Source of the DNA: Gnetum montanum
Lineage: Eukaryota; Streptophyta; Gnetopsida; Gnetales; Gnetaceae
DNA length: 64,000 nucleotides
NCBI GenBank assembly: GCA_015680685.1
Contig: MNCI01035320.1
Coordinates: forward strand, 39,580-103,579
Direction: 5' to 3'
Shown here: piece by piece, positions 34,264 to 45,979 of the stretch
How positions within the stretch are numbered: the stretch's first letter is position 1
How the letters are laid out: every line of letters starts with the position of its first letter
Notes under the pieces: model-generated
What the model saw: the letters and a program-made list of their open reading frames with translations, nothing else
Databases searched by the model: none
What the model was told of the DNA's origin: nothing
Program-made: the position numbers and the translations under genes

Positions 34264-35645
34264 TTGTTATTAAAATGGGGGATATTTCCCATAACTAAAC
34301 GGTTGAGCATGGTGAGGATTAATAAATGAAAGATGAGGATCCTTGCATGTTGGATACATTGAAACTTGGTTATACTTACCCCATTGGGGTTCACACACTT
34401 GATTATAGTAAACATAGTGGGGAAATTTATAAGATATGGTTCCCAAATAAAGAGTTGACCCACTATGATACTTGGAACTATAAGATGGTATGCAAGGATC
34501 AAGATGTTGCTCTCCATAGTTGTAATCATTGGGCCATATGGTTGTTGGAGTGTTAATTGGTGGCCATGATGAGGTGACATGAGGCATTGGGTTTGAAGAA
34601 AAGGATGCACCATAGTGTTGGACTTGTGCTGAGTTGGAGAATGCAATGGCCTTGGAATTGTGTTGTCCCTTCCTATGGTCATGTCTAAAGAAGGGATGCC
34701 TTCGATGTTAAGGAGGTCTCTCACTATTGTTAGCAATAGTAGCACAAGTAACAATTGTGGGTTTTTGCTATGGTGCAGACACTTCAAGAAGAGTTGGTGG
34801 TGATGTAGAAGGAGGAAAAGGATGAGAATGTTGAAATTTGGCAGAATTGTAAGGTACACAAGGCAGTGGTTGTGTTGAGGACATGGGCTGATAGTATTGA
34901 GGAGCATGAAAATGGGGTGAGATAGAGTATGTTGACCTAGTTGGAGAAATAGGTTATTGGACTCTATAAGCATTTGGATTTGGATGATATGAAGGGTGTC
35001 TCTAGTTTAGGGATGGCTTCCCCCATGACTGAGATTGTTGCCACTGTGATTGAACATAGTATCTTTGTATGAACTCTGGGTGTAACATGTTTTCCCAATG
35101 CTGATATAAATGTTACAAGATTGGGCATTGGCCCTTGGGGTGATCGTATAGGAAAACGTTGCATTTATATGTATGATTGGAAGTTGAGCTCTTATTTTCC
35201 CCATCCCTTCTTTCCAAATGTGTAATGATATTTTGTCCTACTTCTTCGGTTGTCAAAACTCTATCTCTTATAATATTGATATATTCTCCACACTTTTTAT
35301 GCGTCCATTCCAGCATCTTATTGATCTTTGCCTTGATTTCTTCTAATGATTATTATACTGGAAAAGATGGTTCTTCCTCCTTGAGGTAGGTTGATTTCTC
35401 CCTTTTGTGATTATGGAACTCTGTTAATTTGAGATTTTGGTCTCGTTGATGTTTTTCAACACTCTCCCATCTAGCCATTTCTACTTCTTCTTTTGCTACC
35501 TACTTAATAAGCTCTTGGAATTGATGGGTTCATAGTTCATATAGTTGACCTTGGGCATACATGCCTAGGGTCTCTCTTGTTTCATCACAGAGCCCATCAA
35601 TAATATGGTACATTAGCCTTTCCTCGAAGAACTCATGGCCTAGAC
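34264..35645 (-). pseudogene. Gag of element E (C-terminal part; rest in gap)
   Basis: On the minus strand: the gag core end (RLMYHIIDGLCDETRETLG, 35,560-35,630), a helical linker with KIN-type residues, and a degenerate zinc knuckle around 35,100-35,170 (YKCNVFLYDHPKGQCP). Next is a long Pro/Tyr/His/Gln-rich tail ending GKYPPF and two stops at about 34,264. The core matches B gag near 56,030. Several frameshifts are present. Gag forms the virus-like particle and packages RNA. The frame ends without running into a protease, which fits a gag-only element. Confidence 0.7.
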
Positions 35646-36435
35646 NNNNNNNNNNNNNNNNNNNNNNNNNNNNNNNNNNNNNNNNNNNNNNNNNNNNNNN
35701 NNNNNNNNNNNNNNNNNNNNNNNNNNNNNNNNNNNNNNNNNNNNNNNNNNNNNNNNNNNNNNNNNNNNNNNNNNNNNNNNNNNNNNNNNNNNNNNNNNNN
35801 NNNNNNNNNNNNNNNNNNNNNNNNNNNNNNNNNNNNNNNNNNNNNNNNNNNNNNNNNNNNNNNNNNNNNNNNNNNNNNNNNNNNNNNNNNNNNNNNNNNN
35901 NNNNNNNNNNNNNNNNNNNNNNNNNNNNNNNNNNNNNNNNNNNNNNNNNNNNNNNNNNNNNNNNNNNNNNNNNNNNNNNNNNNNNNNNNNNNNNNNNNNN
36001 NNNNNNNNNNNNNNNNNNNNNNNNNNNNNNNNNNNNNNNNNNNNNNNNNNNNNNNNNNNNNNNNNNNNNNNNNNNNNNNNNNNNNNNNNNNNNNNNNNNN
36101 NNNNNNNNNNNNNNNNNNNNNNNNNNNNNNNNNNNNNNNNNNNNNNNNNNNNNNNNNNNNNNNNNNNNNNNNNNNNNNNNNNNNNNNNNNNNNNNNNNNN
36201 NNNNNNNNNNNNNNNNNNNNNNNNNNNNNNNNNNNNNNNNNNNNNNNNNNNNNNNNNNNNNNNNNNNNNNNNNNNNNNNNNNNNNNNNNNNNNNNNNNNN
36301 NNNNNNNNNNNNNNNNNNNNNNNNNNNNNNNNNNNNNNNNNNNNNNNNNNNNNNNNNNNNNNNNNNNNNNNNNNNNNNNNNNNNNNNNNNNNNNNNNNNN
36401 NNNNNNNNNNNNNNNNNNNNNNNNNNNNNNNNNNN
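35646..36435. other. Assembly gap of 790 N
   Basis: By alignment to the other LTR of E, roughly 246 bp of the LTR's 3' side should lie at the right of the gap. The primer-binding site and gag N-terminus should lie at the left. Confidence 0.95.
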
Positions 36436-37069
36436 AGAGAGAGAGGGTGAGAGAATATAAGCTAGCCTAAGTGCAATGAGCATCTGTTCCTCAATTATTT
36501 GTACACATCTTGCACTTCATGCACGACTACTACTGGGATTACCAAGTGCAGGTCCTAGGTACACTACTGGGTTACCAAGTAGTCACACTTAAATACTCGT
36601 AATCAAGTCATACTCATTCCGCGTTTAGCAAGAGTTTAGGATAAAGAAATATTAACTACAAAATTGATAAATAAAAATAACAATTAATTAATTAAACTAA
36701 GTGAATCCTGCAATGATGAAGTAATCTCAATCTTTATTTCCGGTCATGTGTGCATCCAAGTATGTCACACTTGAATAAGGATGCCGTACAATTACAATCA
36801 CCACACTGTAGGCATGCACTGGGAGAAAAGGATTGAGAGGAACTTAAACTTAAAAAACTTAAAATAAAATCTAAGAACTAATGCCCAAAACCAAGTGTGC
36901 TACCTTTTATTTATAGGCTCACACTAGAACCATGATATCGTGTACGCGATATCGCATGTAGGCCACGATATCGTGGCTCTGATAACTGGGCCTAAGAGAC
37001 CATGTATCTTGTATTAGGGATCCGATAATAGGGCTTTGATAACTGGTCCTAATAGACCATGAATCATCA
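36436..37069 (-). repeat. 5' LTR of element E (visible part)
   Basis: It matches 30,107-30,700, beginning in the agagagagagggtgagagaat segment. The TATA box (minus strand) is at 36,906-36,916. It carries a longer palindrome cassette than the 3' LTR: catgatatcgtgtacgcgat at 36,931 and the perfect 14-mer ccacgatatcgtgg at 36,963-36,976. It ends ATCATCA at 37,069. Confidence 0.85.
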
Positions 37070-37574
37070 TTTACTAAGTCATTTACAGTCATTAACTATT
37101 CCATTATTCATTAGTAAGGAAAAAGGACTACGACTGGCTTCAAACATAAAGTGTAATTATTTCGTAACTCAATAGTGACTTTGCTTGATTTTCTCAATAG
37201 TAAAATTACTTGGTAATCCTAGTGAAAATTACATCAACCTAAAACATGCACAAAAAACCAAGAACGTATACTTATTACTATAGGCTAAAATAGCTTTACA
37301 TTTTCATTGTACTTAGAGATAGAATTTACATTCATTTTCACTATATTTACCCTTAGCACAGTTAATAGCCAACAATATCATTTTATCACATACCTCACTA
37401 AGAGTTAAACCATATATTTTTTACTTCGCTAACTCTAAGTAGGAAGATAATAATCAAAAACTTCTTATTAACTCATTAGTATACTTACATTGTCCATCCA
37501 CAAATTATGATTTGGTTGCACATGAACACTTACAACTTGTTTGGTTGAGTGTTTGAATTCTCTATCATTTTTCA
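37070..37574 (+). repeat. Right half of the 5' LTR of element F
   Basis: It follows the insertion of E. It contains the U5-type repeat acttggtaatcctagtg at about 37,210 and ends just before a decayed primer-binding site. Similarity to the 62-kb LTR is weak but collinear. Confidence 0.5.
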
Positions 37575-37596
37575 TTAGCATTATTGCTGGTGATGG
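37574..37596 (+). other. Decayed primer-binding site of element F
   Basis: The sequence tagcattattgctggtgatg aligns with the intact site at 63,489 (ttggcgccattgacggggat). Both are followed by tgctagtta. Most differences are C-to-T or G-to-A. Confidence 0.5.
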
Positions 37597-37718
37597 GTCA
37601 ATGTTTGCTAGTTAGTTGATCTTATATAGTTTGTTGTATTAAGCATCATCAAGTCTATCTTTTAAACTTAAAATAATTTTTCAAAATACACACATACTTA
37701 AGCATCAACCACATTAAA

Positions 37719-39000
37719 ATGGCTTCCATATCCAAAGTAAAATCTCCACCTGCTATTGATCTTAACAAAAGTAATGATAGATATTATAATAAAGAAGATT
37801 GAAGTGCATCAATAGAAATAAGAATATCATCTCATACTGATCCTTATTATCCTAATTTCACATTTATTTTCTACCAAGATAAATAATTCAAATGTAAAGA
37901 CTTATAGGGTAATATTGTCTTATCACCAAAACATTTAGCACCATCTATGCTTCAAGGAGCACTTATGAGGTCAAATCTTGACCACATACAAGAAGGATAC
38001 CAAGTTACCAATAACATGACTAGGTCATATTAGCCAACAGAAGCTCAAGCAAGAAGGAACATTATTATTGTAGCAAGATATGAGTATGAGAGAAAGCATC
38101 ATAAGAAATCATCCTTAATGAGAAAGAAGATGAGCCATATAAAGTTGAAAAGTCTCACTAGACTCATACATCTAGCTCTTAACACCAATCACATGTATTG
38201 GACATCCTATGAAGATAAAGTTACATTCAACTCTTGCAAAAGTATTGGGAAGAGATGAGATAAACTCTAGACTTAAGGAGAATTTGAAACCTAAAACCTC
38301 CAATAGATCTAGAAGGTATGCTTCCAAGAGTCATAGAAGGAGAACTAGCTGACACCGTTCTCTAACTTTGCAGTGCTTTTTATTGCACTCATCAACAAAC
38401 TATGATAGGAGAGAATGAACAACAAGGAATCATGATAAGGAAATAAGGGATCATGAGAGACATGATGATAGAAGAAGGCATCCTAAGGATGTGGAAGATG
38501 ATGAAGAAGATAGAGAAAGAGAAATTAGGCATGAGAGAAGAGAACATCATGAGCATCAAAGGAATCATTACTACAACAATGATGATGAACCCAAAAATTA
38601 TGAAGAACTTCTACTAGTGACTTGTAGTATGATTAATATCAAGGAAGTAATATACATACATGCTAGAAATCTAAGGGATACTCACATCAAGAAACTTGAT
38701 TTAAATCATATTCCACAATTTGAATGAGGATATAATGTAGATCCACAATATCATCTCCAAACCTTTCATGATTCCTACGTCCTACATAATATAGAGAATG
38801 ATTAGCAAACATTAAAGTTTCCAAAAACACACATTAAGGAAGTAGATAATTGGTATAAATTCTTAGAACTAGAATCAAATAGAAGATGAAGTACCATGCT
38901 AGAAATTTTGAATGATGAATCTTAAACTTTGTCTAGAGTGTCAAACTTGAGAAAAAAGATCTAAGGATGGAAACAAGGAACACATAAATCCCTTGATGTA
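37719..39000 (+). pseudogene. Gag of element F
   Basis: It starts MASISKVKSPPAIDLNKS at 37,719 and is interrupted by stops. The part at 38,491-38,724 is very acidic and His-rich (MEDDEEDREREIRHERREHH). It is followed by LRDTHIKKLDLNHIPQFE, which aligns with B gag (VRDSWIKYLDMNNFSEFKG) and opens the retrotransposon gag core. The core continues to about 39,000 with stops. Confidence 0.6.
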
Positions 39001-40880
39001 TTAATGGGTAAATACTATTCCTTATTACATAGACACCCAAGCCATGGAGCTTCTCAAAAGAAACAACTACAACATATCATTGGTGGATTAAAAAAAAATG
39101 AGAGAGATTCTTGGAGTATATACCCAAGGTAGATTATCAATGATAACAGCTCATTGAATTCAAAGTTTCCCACACTAGGTAGTGAAACAAGAAGAAAGCT
39201 ACATAAAAGGGAATACAATGAAGAGTACAATAGATTACCAACCATTAGAAAAAGAGATGTAAGGATATGTGAAAAATAAGAAGAGGGAACCTTAGATGAT
39301 GTGATCCAGCGAAAGACTCTACCTATTTAGAAATCAATAAATGATATTGCAACAAAGGTAGAAAAAATATGAGACTTTGTTGATGAAACATTTATTATGA
39401 CACTAAAAATAGTAGAAGAGAAAACTAAACATGTCTTCAACAAAAATAGGAATAGGAAGAAGAGAAAGGATAATGGATTGAGGATTATAAAAAAAATGAA
39501 AAAGTTGTTGTAATTGAGGAAATTATGTAAAGTATGCCAATATGAACATCCTAAAGGATGTTGTCCTATCATGGCCCACTAACAAGAGTCTAGAGAATAC
39601 ATACTAAATTTGAAGTTTTTTTCAAAAATAGATGCATAGACAATTACCTTGATCATAAAATTATTTTCAATAGTGCTATCAACAATTTTATTATTCAATT
39701 AAGGCTTATTATCAACCATAGAAGCAATACCAATAGTAGTGGCAACAACCATAGTAATGTGGAATGTCACTGCTAAGATAATAGTATCCATATCAATAAT
39801 TGGATCCTTATAGATGCTATGTACAACATCCTATATCTCCCAGAAGTACTTATATCCATGCTACTTATCTCTAATATCCAGCAAAATATGATAAGCCTAC
39901 AACCCCATGCATGGATTCACATCCTTACACATCTCAACTAGTAGTAGGTCCATCCTATTAAGCTCTTAATCCTCTACGAGTAGTACCATTGTTGATCATG
40001 CAAGGGGAACTATCAACATAGCTATAACAAAATTTTTTTACCAAGGTAGTTACTACCTAAGAGAACATCACCAATACAAGTGAACCAAGAAACTACATCT
40101 GTCCCTACTCCTTCCATACAAAGTCCTCAGGATAGTATCATGCTTCCAATTTCAATTGAAAAGAATCTAATAACTATCATGGTTACATAAATAATAATAT
40201 ACTAGACAAAAGTAGGAGCAATTTTGAAGAAGAGAATAGATCTAGAAAGTCCTTTAATCTCTGTACAAATATTATGACCAAGCCACGTAAAGCTCTACTA
40301 GATTTTAGGTCATGAGTGAATTTCACTTCTTAAGGTACAAGACTTGGAATGTACCTAAGAAATGCAACATTGAATTAGAGCTAGCTAACCAGTCATTGTT
40401 GTTAGGATAAATGGAAAATGTGATAACTATAGTAAGTGGTTGGTCTTACTCTATTGATTTTCTAGTTATTCATATGAAAAAAAAAATAAAAGTGAATTTC
40501 CTAGAATCATGGAAATAACATGGCTTAGCATAGTGGATTCTAAGCTTGGAATCAGGGACTTATCCTTGGAAATCCCCAAGGAGGATAAAGTTGGAATTAT
40601 TTAGAGATGCAAAGTTCCATGTATTGCATACAACAATAATGGATGCAATTATGTGTAGAAAGTTTGGATGGCAAGACAAGGTATTAATCTAGCATGCAAT
40701 AGATATGTTGAGGATATGTGTATATAGTAGTCTTTGTATTTAATACTCACAACATAAGAAGCTACCTAGTGGTTGATTAATGAAGAAGAATTAGGATTAA
40801 ACATATGCATGAAACTAGTTAATAAAATTACAAGTGCCTACACTTAAGAAACAAATAAAACAAGAGGATATGAATACAAC
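39001..40880 (+). pseudogene. Gag C-terminus and protease region of element F
   Basis: At 39,530-39,570 the translation CQYEHPKGCCP is a zinc-knuckle-like motif. At 40,290-40,320 (KALLDF) is a remnant of the protease active site. At 40,500-40,600 the translation around GIRDLSLEIPKE corresponds to the block IRDLSLKISKEN in A and B. All parts are in changing frames. Confidence 0.5.
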
Positions 40881-41219
40881 CTTCTTACACAAAACCTCAA
40901 CAAGATGAGGATATTAAATGGGAAAGTTAGAGATACTAACAAACTATGAACCAAAATTGCTAGAACTAAAAGCCTTACTAGATGCACTTGAATCTAATTT
41001 TCTTAATAATAAAATACTAGTAATTATAGATGCCAATCTTGATAAAGAATAAAAGACAATATTATTGGAAGTGGTAATAAGTGGCCAACTGCATTCACAT
41101 AGTGTTATGATGAAATCACTAGCATTGATCCATGTATTTGTCAACATCAAATCTACATTGATCCAACAATTAACCATGCTACCAAACTTAACAATGATTG
41201 AGCTCGAAACTTAAAGAAG

Positions 41220-42460
41220 TTATTAAATAGGAATGAGAAAAAATATTAAAAGGAGGATTCATCTATCCTATAGTAGACAATGAATAGGATAGTCCATTAG
41301 TCATAATTCCAAAGAAGGATGATAAGTAAAGGAGCTATATAGATGTTTAATTGTTGAACATGGAAATATTCAAAGATAAATTTTCTTTGATATTTGTTGA
41401 TCATGTTTTGGATACTATTGTGGGGTACTGGTATTATAGTTTTTAGGATGGATATAGTGGATACAATCAAATTTGAATCACACTAGAAGACCAAGATAAG
41501 ACAATAGTTACTAGCCTATGGGGAATGTTTGCATTTAGGGAAATGTCATTTAGCCTATATAATGCTCTAGCCAAGTTCCAAAGACTTGTTCTTAACATCT
41601 TGCAGAAACATATTAGTAATGAACTTGAGGTATTTATGTATGATTTCTCTATGCATAGATTGAACTTAAATCAAGCCTTAGACTACTTAGAGTAAGTTTT
41701 GAAGTAATCCATTTAGATAAATTTAAAGCTTAATTGGTATAAGAGCTACTTGATGGTCCAAGATGACATATTTGTAGGGCACAAGATATCCTACAAAGGA
41801 ATAGAGGTAAATCCAAATAAAATTAGAGTAATCTAAAATATTACCTGAAGACCATATAGAGTCAAGGATGTTTGATCACTCCTTGGTCATACAAGATACT
41901 ATAGGATATGTATTAAAAAACTTTTAAAGATTGGAAAGTTGCTTGTTGAACTAAAAATGAAAGATGCATCATTCCAATGGTCTGAATAATGTAAAAAGAT
42001 ATTTGAGAGCCTAAAATAAAAATTGATTAAGATACTAATCCTTAGAGCTCTAGATTAATCTAAGCCCTTCTTCAAAATGACTGATGCTTTAAAATATGCA
42101 TTAGGAGTAATATTGACTTAGCTAGATGATCAAACGTGACCATATTACATACAATGCACTAGTAGAAGTATTATCAGAGTACAAGTCAACTATACCACTA
42201 TAGAAAAGAAGATTATGGATGTGGTATGTGCACTTCAAAACTCAAATATTATGTGCTTAAGTATTCAATCTATGTTCATAAAAACCATAATGCAATCAAA
42301 TTTTTAATGAATAAAATAGTGATTAGCCTAAGAGGGATAAGATGACTTATTATACTATAGGAATTTTACATAATAAGGATTGAAAAGAAAGGAATTGAAA
42401 ATGTTGTAGTTGATCACCTGTCAAAAATCATATGGGATTCTCAAAGGAGTCAAGAACCAT
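41220..42460 (+). pseudogene. Reverse transcriptase and RNase H of element F
   Basis: RT motifs in order: DSPLVIIPKKDDK (41,285), DGYSGYNQI (41,450), SLWGMFAFREMSFSLYNA (41,510), then VFMYDFSMHRLN (41,630), where the FMDD box reads FMYD. Next come the thumb (FVGHKISYKGIEVNPNKI, 41,770) and RNase H (FKMTDALKYALGVIL at 42,075). Numerous stops are present. It belongs to the Athila-like branch by its FM-D-FS box. Confidence 0.7.
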
Positions 42461-42659
42461 TGTAAGACTAGTTTCATGATGAAAATCTATTTACTAAGAT
42501 AGCAATGGTTATAGATTCAATAGTAAAGTCATGGATTACTAATTATATGACATATCTAACTACACAAGAACTTCTTGCTGAATGGGATAAAAAGAAAAAA
42601 GAATATTTCCTGTGCAAAGTAAAATGATACATGGAAATTAAAGGGAATCTTTTTAAGAT

Positions 42660-43450
42660 ATGTGTAGATGGCTTAATAAAATGGTGTATTCTAGAGAATA
42701 ATCAAAAAAGAGTTCTACAAGATGCATATGAGGGACTATGTGGTAGTTATTATGGAGGATAAACAACAATAGTAAAATTGATGATGGCAGGTTACTTTTC
42801 GCCTATCATATTTAGGAATATACATTGGTTTACATAATCTTGTGAAAGATGCCAAAAGAATTGAGGACTAACAACCAAAAATGAAGAGCCAAAATAATGA
42901 ATACAACCATTAAAACCATTTAATATTTAGAGAATTGATTTTATGGGATCCATCATACCAATGTCAAATAAAACTTTTCATATTATCACAACTATTAATT
43001 ACTGTACCAAGTGGGTAGAAATAACTATAGTTAAAGATCGCACAACCATAATAGTTGCAGAATTATTTCAACAACATGTGGTGAATAAATTTGGAGTGTC
43101 ATGAATTTTAATATTAGATAATAGAACTCATTTCACTAGAGCTACATTTGAGAAGGTAATGCAACTACTTGGGGTGAATCATAAACTAACTACATCCTAT
43201 CACCTCCAAGTGAATGATGAAGCCAAAGTAACTAATAGAGAGATTATACACATTAACTAGAACTATTAGTAGATATAGGAATGATTAGAACACCAAGCTT
43301 ACTGATGCTCTATGGGCATATTGATCTACTTAGAAACTTCCTATATGGTATTCATTGTATGAACTAGTCTACAAAAAATTTCCTACTCTACTAATCCAAG
43401 AAGATATAAATACCCTTGTAACCTCCTATACACTTGACCAAGTGTTGGAC
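42660..43450 (+). pseudogene. Integrase of element F
   Basis: The zinc-binding domain is at 42,670-42,860 (VLQDAYEGLCG, MMAGYFSP, SCERCQKN). The catalytic core is at 42,930-43,250 (RIDFMGSIIPMSNKT, INYCTKWVE, LDNRTHFTRATFEKVM, NDEAKVTNREI). The first catalytic Asp is Asn here (INYCTKW); the second Asp and the Glu are recognisable. Stops are frequent. Confidence 0.7.
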
Positions 43451-43559
43451 TTGGAAAAATCAGTTATTGAAATGAAAACTAGAAAATCCCAAGCATTGGA
43501 ATAGTTTTAGGCTTAAATTCCAAGGGCCTCCAAAAAATAGGATTTAAGGCACCCTGGAC

Positions 43560-44840
43560 GGTTTGGCTGATCACCTAGGGACTTATGAAAGTTTAAACAA
43601 AAACCTAAATGAAAACATAAATGAAAATGTAAACGATGATGAAAATGTAAATGTAAATAAAAAAGAAATCACAAATGAAAATGGAATTGCAGATCCAAAA
43701 TTATAATAGACATAGAAATGAAAACATGAACTCAGATCTACATAACAATGAACTATAACTTTATTGAAATGGAAAATAAAGTAGCAAGTTCAAAAGATAG
43801 AGATTTTGTGCTAGGTGCATAAGAAGTTTGTTGAGAAGGAGCTTGAAGTTCGTTGGAGCTAGTAGGCTATGTTCTGCATTAGGCTTCATGATCTGAATTC
43901 TTCCCAACTCCAATTTCTAGCAACTCTCTTATAGTTTCCACTAAAATCAACAACTAGGATTACAAATGGTATTCTATCTTTGATGCAATGGTATCACATA
44001 GGAGTCTTTAATGTCCAGCATAGATATCATTTTTTCTCAAAGGTGTTGCAAGGTTGTAAAAGGCTTTGTTGTTTGTAAAAAGCTTTCAAGTGCTACTGCT
44101 CAAAAGGAGTTGGAACTAGAATAAGATGTTTATGTTGCATTTATATCGGCCATGGAATTGTTGTTTTTAGGACTTACACATCATTGTCATGATTACTGAT
44201 AGATTGATGTCTATTTATAGGTGGTAATAGTTACAATTCTCAACATAGGTGCCATTTATGATAAGTTTGGAATACACCATAGACGTCAAAACCCATCCAT
44301 TTATTATAAATAGTAAAAGGACTTTTGTGACTACACTGATACCATCCCAAGCATGCTATCCTTGGTGGACAATGTTGAAGTTGCTGGAAACTACTGGAAC
44401 TAATGAAACTACAAGAACTGCTAGAATTATTGGAACTACTAGAACTATTGATGTCTATGTTGGCCATGGTGAAACTGTTGAAGACTTGGAATGACTACCT
44501 TGGCCACTATTGGGAAAATGAAAAATGGAAAATTCCAATAATTCGAACACTACATCTATGTTGGGTTTTGTTGGTGACTACATTGGGTTAANACTACATC
44601 TATGTTGGGTTTTGTTGGTGACTACATTGGGTTAAAAATGAAAATGAAAATCCAAGACCATCTATGTTGGGGATAGATGGTTCTAGTGTAGTTGAGGGTA
44701 CCCCTACAAAACCCATGAAAATGCTAAATTTGGAAATCCCCAATGATTTTTTAGCCTTCCTAAGCTCAAATATAGACATGAGGTGTATTTTTTCACTTGG
44801 GAAGAAAGGAGATACTAGCTTTTGAGGCATTGTTTAGTCC
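43560..44840 (-). repeat. LTR-like sequence with TATA box, possibly 3' LTR of element C
   Basis: On the minus strand a TATA box CTATAAATAGAC lies at 44,209-44,220. Upstream of it are words such as ctacatctatgttggg and gactacattgggtta (44,549-44,690), which recur in the array at 60.84-62.49 kb. A low-complexity patch of atgaaaatgtaaa units lies at 43,600-43,690. It is placed downstream of the integrase of C. No partner LTR could be aligned, so the assignment is tentative. Confidence 0.35.
44549..44635. repeat. 43-bp direct duplication around a single N
   Basis: The segment 44,549-44,591 is repeated at 44,593-44,635 with one N at 44,592. It has the same form as the join at 17,749. Confidence 0.85.
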
Positions 44841-45899
44841 CCCATAAGCCAAAGTATGCAAGATTGTAGCTCATGGACTACAAATCTTATATTTATAATA
44901 AATTTTACCTCAATTCAGAAAATGAATGTTACAATTGACAACATGAATTTTCTTGGTGGTGTTTCATTAGTTTCTCTTTGTTTATGTTTCTAGGATTGAC
45001 CCAAGAGACATCGACAAAGAATACAAAACATCACTACAATTCCATCACCAACATTCCCTCTTCACGCTTGTCTCAATAGTGTCGAACCATGCCAGAGAGT
45101 ACTTGTGATGATCAAATAAGGTTATGGTGAGTGTTATCATTAGCTATAGGGAGATAATCATGAGGGTTAACAATGAGTTCCATATGTTGACATCATGGTT
45201 ATATTCATGAAAATGACACTTTGTTTAATCAACTTGGTCTTGGAACTTTGTCTTTTCAAGTGTTAGTCATTTGGTAATGCATTTGAGGAATCAACATCTT
45301 ACTCTATGGTTTCTTAGGCCATTAGGCTCCTCCCATTTACATTTTTGGAGCCATCGATTTTTTCTTTTGAGGCTTCATTGGTATCTCAGCCTTTTGGCAA
45401 TTTGCATTCCCATTTTTTTGGGGAAAAACCTTAATTTGGTTTCATTGCTAAGGCTAATTTTGATTTAGTTTTCCAATATAATGAGATGTATTACATTTGA
45501 TGAACTCGATGATGGAGCATAACGAAGGGATGTCACATGGCCATAATGGATGAGTGTCAAACATATGTTAACATTGTTTCTTAGGATAAGGAAGGTTATA
45601 ATCATTCTATGTGGTTGGGTTCAAGGAGTGGTAATGGGAGTGATGTGAAATAAGAAATCTTGGTAGAATATCATGTGGTGACTTCTTGTCATAATGAGTT
45701 ACACCTCTGTGATGCCTTTGGACTTCATCCTACAAGAAAAAATCCATGAGAACAAGAAATAAGATGAAGAAAACATGTTATAACAATATCATGCATAAGG
45801 CCAAACCAAGCTACTAGAGGTTACCAATGTTACAAAGTTTCATAAATAATATATTATGAAAAAAGAGGTTATGTAGGCTCACTTGTTATTAGTTTTCTA
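44841..45899. other. Unassigned sequence, probably 3' internal part of element C
   Basis: No motif was recognised. It lies between the integrase of C and the LTR-like region, so it is likely C's 3' untranslated part. Confidence 0.35.
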
Positions 45900-45979
45900 G
45901 GTTGTTGATAGGCTACATGTAGTAGGGCTTAAGATATGAATGATTGATTGGATTGGCCAACTCATTTCCATCCATATCT

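Larger units (their letters stand above)
29861..37069 (-). mobile_element. Element E: gag-only LTR element (TR-GAG-like), nested in F
   Basis: The LTRs at 29,861-30,700 and ~36,190-37,069 have ends TGATGA and TCATCA. The flanking 5-mers are tttat (29,856-29,860) and tttac (37,070-37,074), a 4-of-5 target-site match. Between them, on the minus strand, lie gag (34,264-35,645 and into the gap) and the spacer known from A and B (32,900-34,250). Next come a remnant of the third ORF start near 32,880, a palindrome-word array and a polypurine tract. No protease, RT, RNase H or integrase is visible. The gag stop is followed directly by spacer, so pol was removed cleanly. A 790-N gap lies inside. Confidence 0.8.
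29547..43500 (+). mobile_element. Element F: Athila-like Ty3/gypsy copy, split by element E
   Basis: The order on the plus strand is 5' LTR (29,547-29,860 plus 37,070-37,574), decayed primer-binding site, gag, protease region, RT, RNase H and integrase. The left LTR half matches the 62-kb LTR (gcagtgtcgtgaattacaattgtac against gcagtgtggtgaatgtaattgtac). The right half contains the same U5 repeat type (acttggtaatcctagtg). No convincing 3' LTR was seen after integrase. Coding parts are heavily mutated, with many stops where a Gln codon is expected, consistent with C-to-T decay. Confidence 0.7.

Noticed and set aside
34260-34973. 237-residue minus-strand frame rich in Leu, His and Pro
   Set aside because: It overlaps the gag tail in another frame. 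The frame with GKYPPF, Tyr and Gln continues the gag core better, so this long frame is probably a compositional shadow.
35530-36483. Long frames of about 300 codons across the second N gap
   Set aside because: Almost all residues are X. Only the last ~37 codons on the minus strand are real and belong to gag of element E.
40944-41177. 77-codon minus-strand frame inside element F
   Set aside because: It lies antisense to the pol region of F and is a shadow frame.
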